A DNA stretch of 64,000 nt from assembly GCA_026413255.1 (NCBI GenBank), contig JAOCZO010000002.1, positions 186,001 to 250,000 on the forward strand, in the 5' to 3' direction. Positions 37,875-50,246 of this stretch are shown here, piece by piece. Numbering within the stretch: the first letter of the stretch is position 1; the number at the start of each line of letters is the position of its first letter. A model generated the notes under the pieces. It was not told the origin of the DNA and ran no database searches. It saw only the letters and a list, made by a program, of their open reading frames with translations. A program made the translations under genes and the position numbers. The stretch is from Fereydounia khargensis. Taxonomy: Eukaryota; Basidiomycota; Ustilaginomycetes; Urocystidales; Fereydouniaceae.

Positions 37875-40225
37875 TTAAGCAAGCACCTCCTCGGTCTCCT
37901 CGAGGACTTCCTCGATCCACTCTTGTACCTCCTCGGTAGCCTCCTCCTCGAGCTTCTGCGCGACCGCAGTTGTGGACGGCTCCTCGCGTCCCAGATCGGC
38001 GCGGAGCTCTTCGAGTTCCTTCCTCGCGCGCGCACGCCAGGCCTTCCACTCCTCGAGCACACGCTGGTAGAGCTCGCGCTGACCCTGGGCCAAGTTGGTC
38101 TCCTCAGCCGCATCCTCGTCCTCAAACTGTCGTCCGATCTCGCGCAAGTTCTTGCGCACCCGCTTCTGGTCCTCCTTGGTCAGCAGCGTACGAGGTCGAG
38201 GTCGCCAGAGGATCTGCTTGAATCGGTCCTGCACATGCTTCTGCAACTCCTGGCCCTTAAAGTCCCACACCGCATATCCGTTCTCCAGCGAGTGTCGCCA
38301 TACCGACGCCGACGTGGCCACAAATCGACCTGAAGGGTCCCACTCGAGATCCGTAATGCCGTAGTGCTCCCCAGTACCAATCAGCTTGACGTCCTCCGCA
38401 GGATCGTTGGACGGCGCGCCCTGGCGAATCTCGTGGCTAAAGTCAACATCGTACCACTCGAGGTCAAACTTCTGGCTGCTTCCGAGCGTCGCGACCACAA
38501 TGTGGCGGCCACGCGGGGACCAGAAGAGCGTGTTGGACGTCTTGTTGTCCAGCGTCTTGAGCAGGCGGAAGTCTCCCTTCTGGTGGAGGTGGAAGAAGTT
38601 GAGCTGGGTCTTGATGGTGATACCGGGCGCGGGAGTGCCGAGCTGCGGGTCGTTGGAGGAGATGACGGCAAAGTGGCTTCCGTGGGGCTCCCAGGCAAAG
38701 GCAGTGACGGGGTCCTTGAGCTCAATGACTTCGACAGGGAAGTCCTTCTCGCGCATGCGGAAGATTTCGAGGTTGCAGAACATGGACTTCTTGGTCTTGG
38801 TGTGTCGGTCAACCTTGACACAGAGGTAGTCACCCTGAGGGTGCCAGTGAAGCTTGCAGTCCGACACGTTGAAGAGGTTCTTGGATCGGAGGATCTCGCG
38901 GGTGGGTACGCTCATGACGGTGACACGCGCGGGCTGATTCTGAACCTCGGGCTGCCAGAAGACAAGCATGTTGTCCTTGGGCTTCTTGGCACCCTTTGGC
39001 GGGTTCTTGCCGTCGCCCCAGGCGGCGATGGCATCCTTGTCCTTGTCGCCGAGCGGGCACCACTCAAAGTCGACAACGCCCTCGACCTTGATGGACTTCT
39101 TGTCGAGGAGACCCATAGAGGGAGTCTCGTAGACGCTGATGGATTGGCCTGGGGTGATACGGGCGCAGTAGCGGTCATCGCCGCTCCACTTGAGGAAGGG
39201 CCATGAGAAGCCCTTGAGCTGGCCAGACTGGCCGGGCTCGTCCTGCTGAACGGGGAAGGTACGGAGGAGGTGACCAGTGCGGACCTCCCAAACAGCAACG
39301 CGGTTGCCCTCGTCCTCGGGGCCAAAGTGCTGAGGACCGACGGGGGCGTTCTCGGGGACCTGGATGGGCTCGTGAGACCAGGTGACGAGGTACTTTTCGT
39401 TGGGGGAAAAGTCGACGAGACGGGCACCAGGGTGAGGGAAACGCATGAATCGCTCCCAGTTCTGGCCACCCCAGAGAGCGATACCCTGTCGGTGGAAGGT
39501 GGTGAGGAAGGTGCCGAGGGGGCTCCATTGGACGTAAGTCTCGGTCCATCGCTGGCGGGTGTGGGCAACCTGGGGTGCGGAGGACTTGTTGTGCCAGGCG
39601 ATCTCGACATCGTCACCACGGCAGATGACGAGCTGGTCACGGCCGGCGTAGTCAGAAAGCCAGGAGCGGAGGTGCTCCTTGGGCTTGAACTCGTCCTCGG
39701 CGGGCTCGACGTATTCCTCGGAGAGGTTGGCGAGCTTCTCAATGTCGGTGAATCGGTTGACGGCGAATCGGTGCTTCTTGTCAAAGGCGTAGCCGTCCAT
39801 GATGCGGATAGCCTGGGCGGCGTCCTCGGGGGAGGCCATCTCGATGAAGATGTAACTGTGGGGCATGGAATGGAATAAAGTTGGGTGAGTCAGACGAGAG
39901 AAAGAGAGGCAAGGCAAGGCAGGAGAGGTTGCAAGACAGGAACTCACCCCTTGGACTCGCCATTGTCGGCGTAGGGAATGTGCATGCCCTCGAGCTCGAC
40001 GTCAATGCCGGCCTGGGTCTTGAAACGCTTCTGAATGGTCTCAAAGAGCTTCTGCTGGCGAGCCTCGGTGATGACGGGGACGCCGTCGATGACAATCACG
40101 TCGTCGAGACCCTCGTCGAACTTGACCGAGTACTTTTGCTCAATGTCGGAGAAGTCGATCTCGTCATCGTTGATGTTGAGGTCGGCAGCGCCATTGGTGA
40201 TGGCATCTGCGTCCGCGGACGGCAT
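37875..40225 (-). CDS. PRT1: Eukaryotic translation initiation factor 3 subunit B (eIF3b/PRT1)
   Basis: Exon 1 is 39948-40225 and exon 2 37875-39855, with a 92-base intron that interrupts the RRM at Ser-Lys-Gly-Tyr; 752 residues result. eIF3b is the scaffold of the eIF3 complex on the 40S ribosome. Domains: an acidic start with DDEIDFSDIEQKYSVKFDEG, an RRM at about 41-135 (VIVIDGVPV, GYIFIEMASPEDAAQAI), a nine-bladed propeller (RWTETYVQWSPLGTFLTTF, GKNPPKGAKKPKDNMLVFW, VTAFAWEPHGSHFAVIS, LFWSPRGRHIVVATLGS, ITDLEWDPSGRFVATSAS) and a C-terminal helix (LWRPRPRTLL) that binds other eIF3 subunits. A Glu-rich end follows. Upstream SPB1 is divergent. Confidence 0.96.
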
Positions 40226-41161
40226 GTTGGGCGAGAGTTGTTGGGGAGGAAGATGCCCAAGGACGGTGAATGTGCGCGAGTAGTGTAGGTTGTATTTGGT
40301 GTTGCCTAGGTCAAAGGGTTGAGAAGAGCAAAAGAGATTGGTAGAAGGAGAGGGTTGATGATGGTATCAATTTCGACTGGACTGACTGATCGAAGATGGC
40401 GTGTGACTGATTGACTGATTGACTGACTGACTGACTGAATGGCTGGTTTCGCTGGTTTCTGGCTTTTGGCTGAGCAGCTGCGAGAGAGCATGGGAAGAGC
40501 GTGTCTGTCAGTCAGTCAGTCAATCCGTGTATGCCAAACGCGCGCGCCTCTTCCAGCCAGCGAGCCAGCCAGCCAGCGAATCCAAAATGCACCGTCGTGA
40601 GTTAGTGGGTGAGGGCGTGGGTCTCTCTGTTGGGTGCAGTTTTTTTTTTTTTTTCCTTCTTCCTACCCTTTTTTCTTCGTGGCCGCGAATGCCAGTCGCC
40701 TCGGCGCTGCGTGTGAGCGGAGCCAACTCGCGCCGCAGCGAGCCTCTCGTGCGGGAAATGGATCGACGCGTATCTGCTGGCTGGTCTGTGGCCCACCCGC
40801 TCAGGGTCCGGCTCAAAGCATCACCAAGAAGAACGGAAAGCGGAGAGGCGGTTCAGGATGGGCGGGAAAAAAAAAAAAAAAGTCGAGAGTGATGCAGAAA
40901 AATCAAAAATTTCTTAGTCTAACGCTCTAACGCTCTGACAGTGGGAGCAAGGGAGGCGAACAGATGAACGGTGACTGACTGAGTGCATGTGGGTTGTGAA
41001 TCTGCGAGACTGGCCGAGTCTGGCTGAGCCACACAATCACAATCACATCCACATTCGCATCCACTTGCACTTGCTCTTCCACATCCCAATACCCACCCAC
41101 CCTATCCGCCAAGCAGACACGACTGCCACCCAGGCACTAGCCACACGTAGCAGCCGCCGCC
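40226..41161. other. Divergent promoter region eIF3b / SPB1
   Basis: The 936 bases contain GACT/GATT tetranucleotide repeats (40404-40438, 40505-40527), GCCA units (40552-40576), a T-run near 40641-40654 and an A-run near 40866-40880. The two homopolymer runs could act as nucleosome-excluding elements in a shared promoter. No gene is supported. Confidence 0.6.
40404..40438 (+). repeat. Tetranucleotide GACT/GATT repeat
   Basis: Eight to nine consecutive units of GACT or GATT in the eIF3b upstream region. Confidence 0.85.
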
Positions 41162-43095
41162 ATGGGTAAGAGGCAGGTCAAGAAGACCGCCAAGGGTCGT
41201 CTCGACAAGTTCTACTGGCTTGCCAAGGAGCAGGGCTTCCGCTCTCGTGCCGCCTTCAAGCTTGTCCAGCTCAACAAAAAGTACCACTTCCTCGAACATG
41301 CACGCTGCTGTATCGATCTTTGTGCCGCCCCCGGTGGTTGGCTTCAGGTAGCCAGCAAGTACATGCCCCCCAACTCTCTCATCGTCGGTGTCGACCTCGT
41401 CCCCATCAAGCCCATCCCCCGCTGCATCACCTTTGCCGAAGATATCAACTCCTACAAGTGCCGTGACCAGCTCCGCCACCACCTCAAGGACTGGAAGGCT
41501 GACGTTGTCATCCACGACGGTGCCCCCAACGTTGGTACCGCCTGGGTCCAGGACGCGTACGCCCAGTCCGAGCTCACCCTCCAGTCTCTTCGTCTCGCCG
41601 TCGAGTTCCTCGTCGCCGGCGGCACCTTTGTCACCAAGGTCTTCCGTTCGAAAGACTACAACAACCTGCTCTGGGTCTTCAACCAGCTGTTCAAGAAGGT
41701 CGAAGCCACCAAGCCCGCCTCCTCCCGTAACGTCTCCGCTGAGATCTTCGTCGTTTGCCAGGGCTACAAGAACCCCGCACGCATCGACCCCAAGTTCCTC
41801 GACCCACACCACGTCTTCAAGGACCTTGACCCTACCTCAACCACCGGTATCGAGGGCGTTCCCGAATCTCTCAAGGGAACCTCGGCCGGCAATGCCCATG
41901 CCAATGTCTTCGAGCCCAAGAAGGTTCGCAGGAACCGTGAGGGTTACGCTGATGGCGACCACATCCTCTTCAAGTCGGTCGACGCCATGGACTTTATCAA
42001 GGCTCCCGATGTTGTCGCTGTGCTTGGTTCATTCAACCAGATTACCTTCGACACTGATGAGAGCAAGCCGCTGCTCAAGAAGTATCAGACAACGGAAGAT
42101 ATCAAGGCAAGCTGCAAGGATCTCAAGGTGCTCGGCAAGAAAGACTTTAAGGATCTCATCAAGTGGCGCAAGGAAATCCGTGTCGCCATTGGGCTCGATC
42201 TCTCTGCTGCAGACAAGAAGGCCCTTGCTGAATCGGCTGAGACTGTCGAGGTTGAGGAGATGGACGAGGAGGAGCAGATTGACGATGAACTTGCTCGACT
42301 CAACGAGGAGGCCGCCCGAAAGGCGAGAAAAGAGCGTCGTCGTCGCAACGAACTCCGCCAAAGAAAGATCCTCAAGATGCAGCTCCAGATGACTACCCCA
42401 ATGGACATTGGTATGGAACTTACCGACCAGCAGCTTACAGAGGGCTCGGGTGACTTTTTCGACCTTGGTGACGCCGAAAAAAAGGCAGGCGCCGTTGGAC
42501 TTGACGAGCTCAATGATGACGAGAGTGACGATGGCGAGGAAAGCAGCGTTACTGTCAACGCGGACGATTCGGACGAGGACGAGGACGGGGACGATCGCCT
42601 GGCCCGCCTCGAGGGCGAGATGGACTCGCTCTACGAGCAGTACAGAACCAAGATGCAGGAGCGCGATGCCAAGTTCCGCGTCAAGGAGGCCCGTAAGAAG
42701 GACCCCAACCGCGACGAGTGGCGCGGCATCAAGGATGACGAGGATGACGATGGTGAGGCAAGTGACTCGAGCGAGGGCGGATATGACATTGTTCAAGGTC
42801 GCAAGGAACAGGAGGAGACCTTTGACACGGATGACGAGGAGGACGAAGAGGAGGAGAGGCAGATTGCTGCTGCACGCAAGGCAGCAGCGGGAGGCAGCAA
42901 GAAGCGCAAGCGACCCTCACCTGCTGACGAGGAGCCTGACACGGATGACGACCAGGGGCAAAAGAGACTCATCCTTGGAACATTAGAAGGCAAAGACGCC
43001 GTCGCGGCGCGTCAAAGCCGCGAGGCTGCCATCTGGTTCGACAACCCGCTCTTCAAAGACATGCAGCCGCTCGACATTGGCGCTGATAGCGACGC

Positions 43096-43127
<32 letters not shown>

Positions 43128-43924
43128 CGGCTTCTGACGACGAGGAAGACGGAGCCCAAGAGGAGGAGGAGGAGGAGGAGGAGGAGGAAGACGATGACAA
43201 CGACTTTGAGGTCGTACCACAGGACAACTTTGAGCCCGAGGACATTCCTGATGAGGACTGGGACCAGTACGGCAGCGACGAGGAGGCGGCCAAGCAAAAG
43301 TACATTCGCGATCATGGCCTGCACACGGCAGAGGCAGTTGCGCTTGCTCAGGCACTTGTGAACCGCAAGATGACCAAGGCAGACCTGATCGACCGAGGCT
43401 TTTCGAAGAACAACTTTACCGACAAGGGAGGACTGCCTTCATGGTTCCTTGATGACGAGGCCAAGCACTACAAGGCGAATATCCCGATCACCAAGGAGGC
43501 AGTGCAGGCGCTGCGGGAGCGACAGCGGGCACTGGACGCTCGACCGATCAAGAAGATCGCCGAGGCCAAGGCGCGCAAGAAGCTCAAGGCGCTGCAGCGT
43601 CTGGAGAAGGCGCAGAAGAAGGCCGAGGCGGTGAACGAGAACGAGGAGATCTCGGAGAAGGAAAAGTCGGCGACGATCAACAAGCTGCTCGCTGGTGGAT
43701 CCAAGAATGCTCAGAAGAAGGAGACGGCCCTGGTTGTGGCCAAGGGTGTCAACCGTGGACTCAAGGGCCGTCCGAAGGGTGTCAAGGGCCGATACAAGAT
43801 GGTGGACGGAAGGATGAAGAAGGAGCTCCGTGCGCAGAAGCGCGTGCTCAAGAAGCAGGGCAAGAAGATTCCGTCTTCGAACGCGAAACGACCGCGCCCA
43901 ATGAACGGGTACGGGAACAGGTAG
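41162..43924 (+). CDS. SPB1: 27S pre-rRNA (guanosine/uridine-2'-O-)-methyltransferase SPB1
   Basis: An intronless 920-residue frame. Spb1 is a nucleolar FtsJ/RrmJ-type enzyme that methylates the ribosomal A-loop during 60S assembly. The N-terminal methyltransferase has DKFYWLAKEQGFRSRAAFKL, the SAM-binding DLCAAPGGWLQVA (52-64), GVDLVPIKP, VIHDGAPNVG and GGTFVTKVFRS; the catalytic K-D-K set is visible at Lys33, Asp119 and Lys159. A DUF3381 middle and the Spb1_C domain (FSKNNFTDKGGLPSWFLDDE, then a long basic coil ending GRPKGVKGRYKMVDGRMKKE) follow. Two very acidic segments, including eight Glu codons of mostly GAG near 43165, link the parts. Full length compared with yeast (841 residues) plus acidic insertions. 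It is followed convergently by the TMEM115-like gene at 293 bases. Confidence 0.97.
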
Positions 43925-44217
43925 TTACGGTAGTTGGCTAGCCTGTATGCATATCATTTTGTCAGCTCCCAGATTACTTTTTGTCATTTCATCTATTCAT
44001 TCATGCGCAAGACTGCTTGAACTACGAGTATGTGTGTGTGGGTGGATTCCATTGTAAAAGTGGTGTTTTGTGTTTTTAATTCATCTCAGTACCCGAATAC
44101 AGAGGGAGATGGGTGAGTGAGTGAATGAATAGTGCTGCGTGTGTGGTGTCCTTGTGTGAGACTGTGGTGAGAAGAGGCGGGGGGTTGAGATCGTCGAAGC
44201 ACTGTATGGGAGGGGGT

Positions 44218-45368
44218 TTACGCCGACTCTTTGGTCGCGTTGGGTTTTGAGGTGCTCGTCCCGATATCGCCGTCGTCGTCTGTTGGCGCCTCGAACACGA
44301 CGGTGGGAGTGGTGGTGTTGTTTGCCGAGGAGGACGAGTCCTGTCTTGAGGGTGTTGTGGTGGTGGTGGGTTTGGCGATGCGCTGATCGAGGGCCTTGAG
44401 CGCCATTGCGCGTCTCCGTTCCGCCTCTGCTCTGCTGGGCGGTGCGGCGGCGGTGGACGCAGACTCGAGGTCCGAGTAGTTGCCGCCGGACCAGGGCTTG
44501 ACGATGCGCAGCTTGACGAAGAGGTCAAACAGCTTTGTCGAGATGACCTGCACGACGGGGTGCGCGATGGGCGGGAACCAGTTGACGAACGCAAACGCCT
44601 CGGACCGGTCGCCCCTGTACCCGCCCGTCTCTGATAGCTGGAAGAAGCGGAGATATGCCCAGGACACGAGCCAGCCGAATTGGATCAGGATGAACGGCGA
44701 CGTGTACCCGATGATACAGGCCACGTTGCTCACTGTCACATAGAGCATGGGCAGATCCTGTATTCAAGGTAAAGTGTGAGTAAGCAAAACGATATGTTGC
44801 GGGCCGGGCTGGGCTGGGCTGGGCTTACCTTGACACGTAGTTTTACTTTTTTGAGAATCTGAACCTGGTGCTCGGGGATAGCTTGTGTGAGGGCGACGAG
44901 GAAAGCGACCTGGAGCGCCTGGAGGCCGTGGTACTGTGTGCCGTAGATCAAGGCCTCCTTGCTGAATATGGCGAAGAGGAGGAGTGCGAGGCCCCATGCA
45001 ATGACGTTGCTGATGACAACCACGATGGCCGAGAACCTGAGTAGTTCCACGGCGCCCCACTGGCGCTCGAGATAGCGTCCGGCGAGCGGGAGGGCTGCGA
45101 GGCTGACGAGAAACTCGATGACGGTCGTCTCTGCGAATGCAGCGGTAACTAGGGTCCACGGGTAGACCCAGCTCGCACCGGGCACGATGACGATCCATGG
45201 GAAGGAGAGGGCCGAGTCTTGGGCGGAGAAGGTAAGGTGCAGTCCGACCTCGGTCCGTGTGAGTCGCAGGAGAGCAAGAAAGAACGTAAAGAATATCAAG
45301 AGCCCCGTGAGCACCCGTGTACCCAGCGGGATGGTGGAGACAAAGGACGAGGCTGAAAATACCGCCAT
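44218..45368 (-). CDS. TMEM115/DUF1751 rhomboid-like Golgi membrane protein
   Basis: Exon 1 is 44829-45368 and exon 2 44218-44757, joined by a 71-base phase-0 intron; 359 residues. The first in-frame ATG is at 45368 (MAVFSASSF). At least six hydrophobic segments are visible: VLTGLLIFFTFFLALL, WVYPWTLVTAAF, VIEFLVSLAALPLAGRYLE, AIVVVISNVIAWGLALLLFAI, ALQVAFLVALTQ and LYVTVSNVACIIGYTSPFIL. The GRYLERQWGAVELLRF and FGWLVSWAYLRFFQ motifs match TMEM115 and yeast YOL107W. These rhomboid-fold proteins lack catalytic Ser/His and act in Golgi-to-ER traffic by report on the human protein. The C-terminal 120 residues are cytosolic and Ser/Thr-rich. The 5' leader directly before the ATG carries a 9-base repeat and a GTG-type triplet repeat. 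Confidence 0.87.
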
Positions 45369-45862
45369 GGTGCTCGCTGTGCTCGCTGTGCTCGCTGTGG
45401 TGGTGGTGGTGGTGGTGGTGAGGAGGAGGAGGAGGAGCAGGGTGAGGTTAGGGTAGGATAGGGTAACTGAGCGTTTCGCAAAGTCGAATCCAACACAGAC
45501 CAAATCCGAATCCGAAACCAGGCTCTCTCGCCGGGCCGCACTGCACTGAACTGCACTGCACTGCGCTTCTGGCCGCGCTTGGTGGTGCTCAAGCGCGCAC
45601 CGCGACCGCGACTTTCTCGCCTTCTTGCTCGCTTTGCTCGCTTGCTTGCCCGGTCTGAATGACTGAGCCAACTTGTTTGTAACTAGACGCGAGGAAATCG
45701 TAGCACCGTATCAGAAATCTATCGATACAGTACAGTACTGTACTGCAACCCCCTCACTGAATACCTGGCACAAAAGTGAAACCGTCTAACACACAGAGGC
45801 AGTCCAAAATACTCTGGTTGGGCTATCATTTCTACTAGTTTGACCCGTGACATCTTGTATCC
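45369..45862. other. Intergenic: TMEM115-like upstream region
   Basis: The 494 bases start with three copies of TGCTCGCTG (45371-45397), seven TGG units and an AGG tract, all in the TMEM115-like leader. A perfect 18-base palindrome CAGTACAGTACTGTACTG lies at 45728-45745. The rest is 3' flank of SAD1. Confidence 0.6.
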
Positions 45863-47978
45863 TCACTTGGACGGCGCCTTCTTGGCTGCCTGTGCTGCTC
45901 TGGCCAGGGCTGCCTCGACCTCCTGAGATCCACCCCTGCGTTCCCAGATCTGTACAAATAGATACACGAGCATGTCAGTCAGTGACTTGTTCCGAGATCA
46001 GCAAGCTGCGCCAGCACACACTCACCTGGATGTACGTCTCGCCGAGGAAGATCATCTGCTTGTTGAGCTCCTCGACGATAAGATCCTGTTGCTGGAACCA
46101 TCGCTCTTCTGTCGCTACACCGCTGCGCTCGTCGCCCTCCGCGCCCTGCTTGCCAACGCGAGCACCGTCCATGCGCGTGTGCACCTGCGATCGATACACA
46201 CTATTGTCGCGGACCGATCCTGCGGTAGCCTCATGCGTAATGTTGCACACCAGATCGTACATTGTCGAGATGGGCGCCGACGCTGGGTCCACGTAGTCAC
46301 CCAAGTCAAGCCCCTTGACCGGGAAATTAACCACTGTCGGGTTCCTCTCTTCCACGAACTGGTTCTTGGTGAAGCGCCGAAAATGCAGTATCACGAACGG
46401 TGGCAGCTTTTTCACCTTGAACCGGCGAATCATTCCCTGTGCCTCTTGGAACGTGACGCCGTCGTACTTGGCCAGTACCGACGAGATGCTCACCTGCGGG
46501 ATCGCGTTCTTCCCCAGCGAGTCTCGGAATACCGGGGGTGGAGGCAGCTCTACTGCCAGCAGCAGGAACGGCGAAACAGTCACCTGCACCTCCTTTTCAA
46601 TGTTAAACTTGGCCTTGCCGTGCTCGTCTTGTTGACCGCCCTCCTTTCGTCCGTCATGGTCCAGCTTGTCGATCGCCTCTTCAGGCGTTCCGTTCAGCAG
46701 CTCCTCTTCCAGTCCGGAGCGAACAATCACCTTTTGACTCTCAATCCGCACTTCGCCTTGGAAGCAGCGAGTGATAATGCTCTCGCGCTTGCGCTTTCCT
46801 CCCGTGAGATCCATGTGCAATCGGTTGAGCAGCCAACCGAGAAAGTCGACCGGGTCGCCTTGCTGTGTAATTTTGAAGCGTCCCTCAGAGCTGTTGGATA
46901 CCTCCTGGAGGAACTCTTGGGGAGAGACCTGTCCCTTGAACGCACGCGGATTCCACAGCTTGCGGATCAGCGCACCAAAGCGGCGCGCCAACTCGCTGGT
47001 CGATCCAAGTGGATCTGAGGCGCCTGCTTTGCCTGCTATAGGCCCAGCTCTTGGGCCACGACGAACGAAAAAGTCTCGCAGCGGCTTGACATGTGCCAGA
47101 GCCTGGACGATCACGTTCATGTAGTCGTTGTGCGAAATGTTGTTGAGTCCGACAAAGCCAGGAAGGTAGGGCTCGCCTCGCAGGTCGAATGAGGGTTGCG
47201 CGTCTGGCGCATCCAGCTGGTCAACCTGCGTTGGCGTAAAGGTGGGATTCAAGAGGAACTGAATGTCGGAGAGAGAGGGCGATTCAACCTTGTAGTTGTC
47301 CGGAAGGATGTATACCTCTCCAGAGTCCAGCTTCATGTACACGCGGTGACCCTCGTCGATGCTGTGAAAGTAGGCATGAGAGCTCTTGCCACGTCCCTGA
47401 AAGTAGTGGCCACAGACGAGGCATGCATATACGTGAATGTTGGATAGCGAGACTGAGCAGACCTTTTCGAAATCAAAGTCGAGGAGCGACCGGTTGATCT
47501 AGGAGAGCAGCAGAGTTGTGAGTCAGATGGATGCTTTGATCTAGAGAGGCAAGTCCTTTCAGCTTACAGTGTCGAGATACAGATCCTGAGCATTCTGATT
47601 GCGTTTTGCCTCTTCTTGAGCTGCCAATTGAGCCCAGTACTCGGCGCCTTGGACCTCTTCGTCGTCGTCTTCGTCTTGGTCAGCGGGGGGAGGCGGAGGA
47701 GGTGGGATGCCATCGGCCTCATCGATGGGTTCCGGTGGTGCTGGTGGCGGAGGCGGAGGCGGAGCTTCGGTGTCTGGTGGAGGGGGAACGATGCTGTCGT
47801 TTGTTGGGGCTGGGGGCGGAGGAGCGTCGATTGTGTCCTGAGCAAGCTGAGATGTGTCCTGCGCAGCCAGCGAAGCGGCCTCGGCGTTCCTCTGCTCGTC
47901 CAGCAGCCTCTGGCGTTTGGACGGGCGCGATTGCTCGTCTGCAACAACCGCCGCGGAGGGTTCGGGTGACGGAGTCAT
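45863..47978 (-). CDS. SAD1: U4/U6.U5 tri-snRNP factor SAD1 / USP39 (inactive ubiquitin protease fold)
   Basis: Three exons, 47568-47978, 46026-47498 and 45863-45949, all phase 0, give 656 residues. Exon 1 encodes a disordered Pro-rich stretch with several Pro runs (PPPPPPPAPPEP). The zinc-finger UBP domain crosses the first intron: YLDT | INRSLLDFDFEKVCSVSLSN, then CLVCGHYFQGRGKSSHAYFHSIDEGHRVYM. The USP fold follows with GFVGLNNISHNDYMNVIVQAL, where active enzymes have NTCYMN; the catalytic Cys is replaced, as known for SAD1/USP39. The C-terminal ERWFQQQD and YIQIWERR match the family, and the last 28 residues come from exon 3. SAD1 keeps the tri-snRNP assembled before spliceosome activation. 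It is divergent from the large MFS gene. Confidence 0.94.
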
Positions 47979-50246
47979 GCCGATGTGATGTGATCAGGCT
48001 GGTGAGAGGTGAGGTGAGGTGAGGGAAGAAGAAAGAGACCCTCACTCGCGCTCAAGCCTCGACAACAAACCTCCACCCGTCCACCAAATTATCAAATCAC
48101 GTGACCACCAAAAGTGACACTGTGCCTGTCATCTGGCGTCAAGCCGGGATGGACGCCGAAAAAAAGCGTTCTGAGGTGATATCAGTGTGGCCTCCTCCTT
48201 CAAGAGGTCACATCAGGGCAAACTCCGCGGAGGATGTGACTGGAGCAGGTCGAATGCTGAGTCCGTGAGTGGCAGAGAGGTAAGTTGACCACTGTATGGC
48301 TTGGCGTATGGCGGCCGACGCGTCGTCTGAATCGAGCAGCGCACTGAGCTGAGCTGTTGGTTCTCGAGAGACTCTCGCTCTTCTTGTTTGACATGTCACT
48401 TTGGCTTCGCTTGGCTCACCTCGACGGCCCCTTTCCACATTGGCTGACGTGCAGTCGCAACGCAACGCAACGCATCGCATCGGTTCACGGTGTTCTACAA
48501 CACATACCAACACACACTCTTTCTATCCGCATCCACACAGCATGGTTAGCCTGTCTGACTGACTCTCGCCGATTTTTAATCTGTCCCATTGCGGACTCGA
48601 ATTCAGATCCTCTCCCACACGCAAACCTGATGCAAGTTCACTTGACACTCGCCACTTCCCAACGTGTGACATGGGCCATCAAGCAGGATGGTCCCCTGCA
48701 GCTCTGACCCATACCACTGACCAATCCTCCCTTTAGACCGCTTCATGGCTCTATTCTGTCAAAGCTGAGACAGGAACGAATCCTACAAACATGCACTCAA
48801 GTCCCTTTCCCAACACTCCAAATAGTACCGTGAGTCTCAATGCAAGTTTGCTCACCTGCAGCCTCACACCGAATCAGCTATCAACTTCTCCATGTCCCAA
48901 ATCCAATCAATGGCTTGGCCTCACTGATGACCTGATGCCGTCAGTCTCTTTCCCAGCTGCATTCCGCGGTATCTACAAGCTGGCTTAGGCTCACCAGGCC
49001 ACCTTACCACGCTGTCCGGGCCACTCACTCTGACTGTGCAGCTCGGTACACCAAACTGAGCACCGTACCTGGTTCCATTGACCGTCAGTTCGCCACCTCA
49101 GCTTGAACGTGCGTATCCCTGCAAAGATCAAACCTTTTTTAGGTTGGCACTCAGACTCACATCATCGCTCCCCGTATCCAAATCGGGTTCCCCTGTCCGT
49201 ACCACGCTTGTCAAAGAATGAGCCATGTGCTTTCTGCACCGGCTCCAATCCCCGTATCCTTTCCGCTCCCTGTGCTGCTAGACTCTACAGTGCCTCGGCC
49301 CGTCCGCCATTCTGCCCCCCGCTTCTGAGCCAGGCTTCCTTCCCTTGTCTGCTAAGCCCCTCTGCTTCAAACCAGCCGTCCCTCTATCTTGGGTGAGACC
49401 AGCCTCACCGCTGTACCTCCCGTCCCTTCGGCTTTACTTTTTATCCCTGTGCGCCTTCCTTCCTTTCTCCCTTCCCTTCTCTCCTTAACTTCTTTTTCTT
49501 TCATCAACTTCGTTTCCTGCCCGTCCACTTTCTTACGACGAGCTGCTGGCGAGCTCAGTTACGGTGATCCACTATCGCTGCTGCCACTGCCCCTTTCTGG
49601 TCATTTGCCACAGGCTGTCAGTGACAGCTTCCGCTAGTCCACCCTTGAGCCTCGCTGGCTTTCCTTTTTTCTCTTCTCTTCAACCTTTCTTCACGACGCA
49701 TCATTGATCATCGAGCTGGCTTCGAATTTTTGACGTCCTTTGATTTCAGTCTAACGTGCTCTTGACGAGCCTTACGACCTTTTTACGACCCTTTTCCTTG
49801 ACTCCTCCTAAGTGAGATACGAACGCTATCTGGACCTTGTCCAACGTCTCCACAGCATTGAGCCTCGACGACATTCACGCCTACAACAAACCTTTTCACC
49901 TTCCAACAAACCCCTTCGCCGACAAGCTCTTTCGCACCCGCGGCCTGGCAACCTAGCATCTGCTCTCAATTGATCTCCTGTCACTCGCCTTTTTGACATT
50001 TCTCCCTGCATTATCAGTCCGACCGGTTCGGCTGGAGGCCTTTTCCCCCTTTCTACATCTCTGCTCCGATATTTCTCTCATCCCTATCTTCTTTACCGGA
50101 CAGAGCCTATCTTATGATCAGCCTTGCTCACCTTTGATTCCTTTCTCAGCTTCCTTACGACCCCTTACGAACCGTACGGCCATTTCATAGCCTCTCTAGA
50201 GAACTAGCGGCATACTCCATTAGAAAGAATACCAATTCCGCCCAAC
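47979..50246. other. Divergent promoter region SAD1 / large MFS gene
   Basis: About 2.3 kb without a supported gene. From about 48500 the plus strand becomes strongly C/T-rich, peaking at 49435-49500, and stays so to the MFS start, which suggests a long leader for that gene. Short repeats of GCAAC occur at 48455-48485. Small frames here have no recognisable features. Confidence 0.5.

Noticed and set aside
44736-45671. Upstream extension of the TMEM115-like protein to 45671
   Set aside because: It starts with TTG and consists of repeat-derived Thr/Ser/Leu runs; ATG 45368 gives an N-terminus fitting the family.
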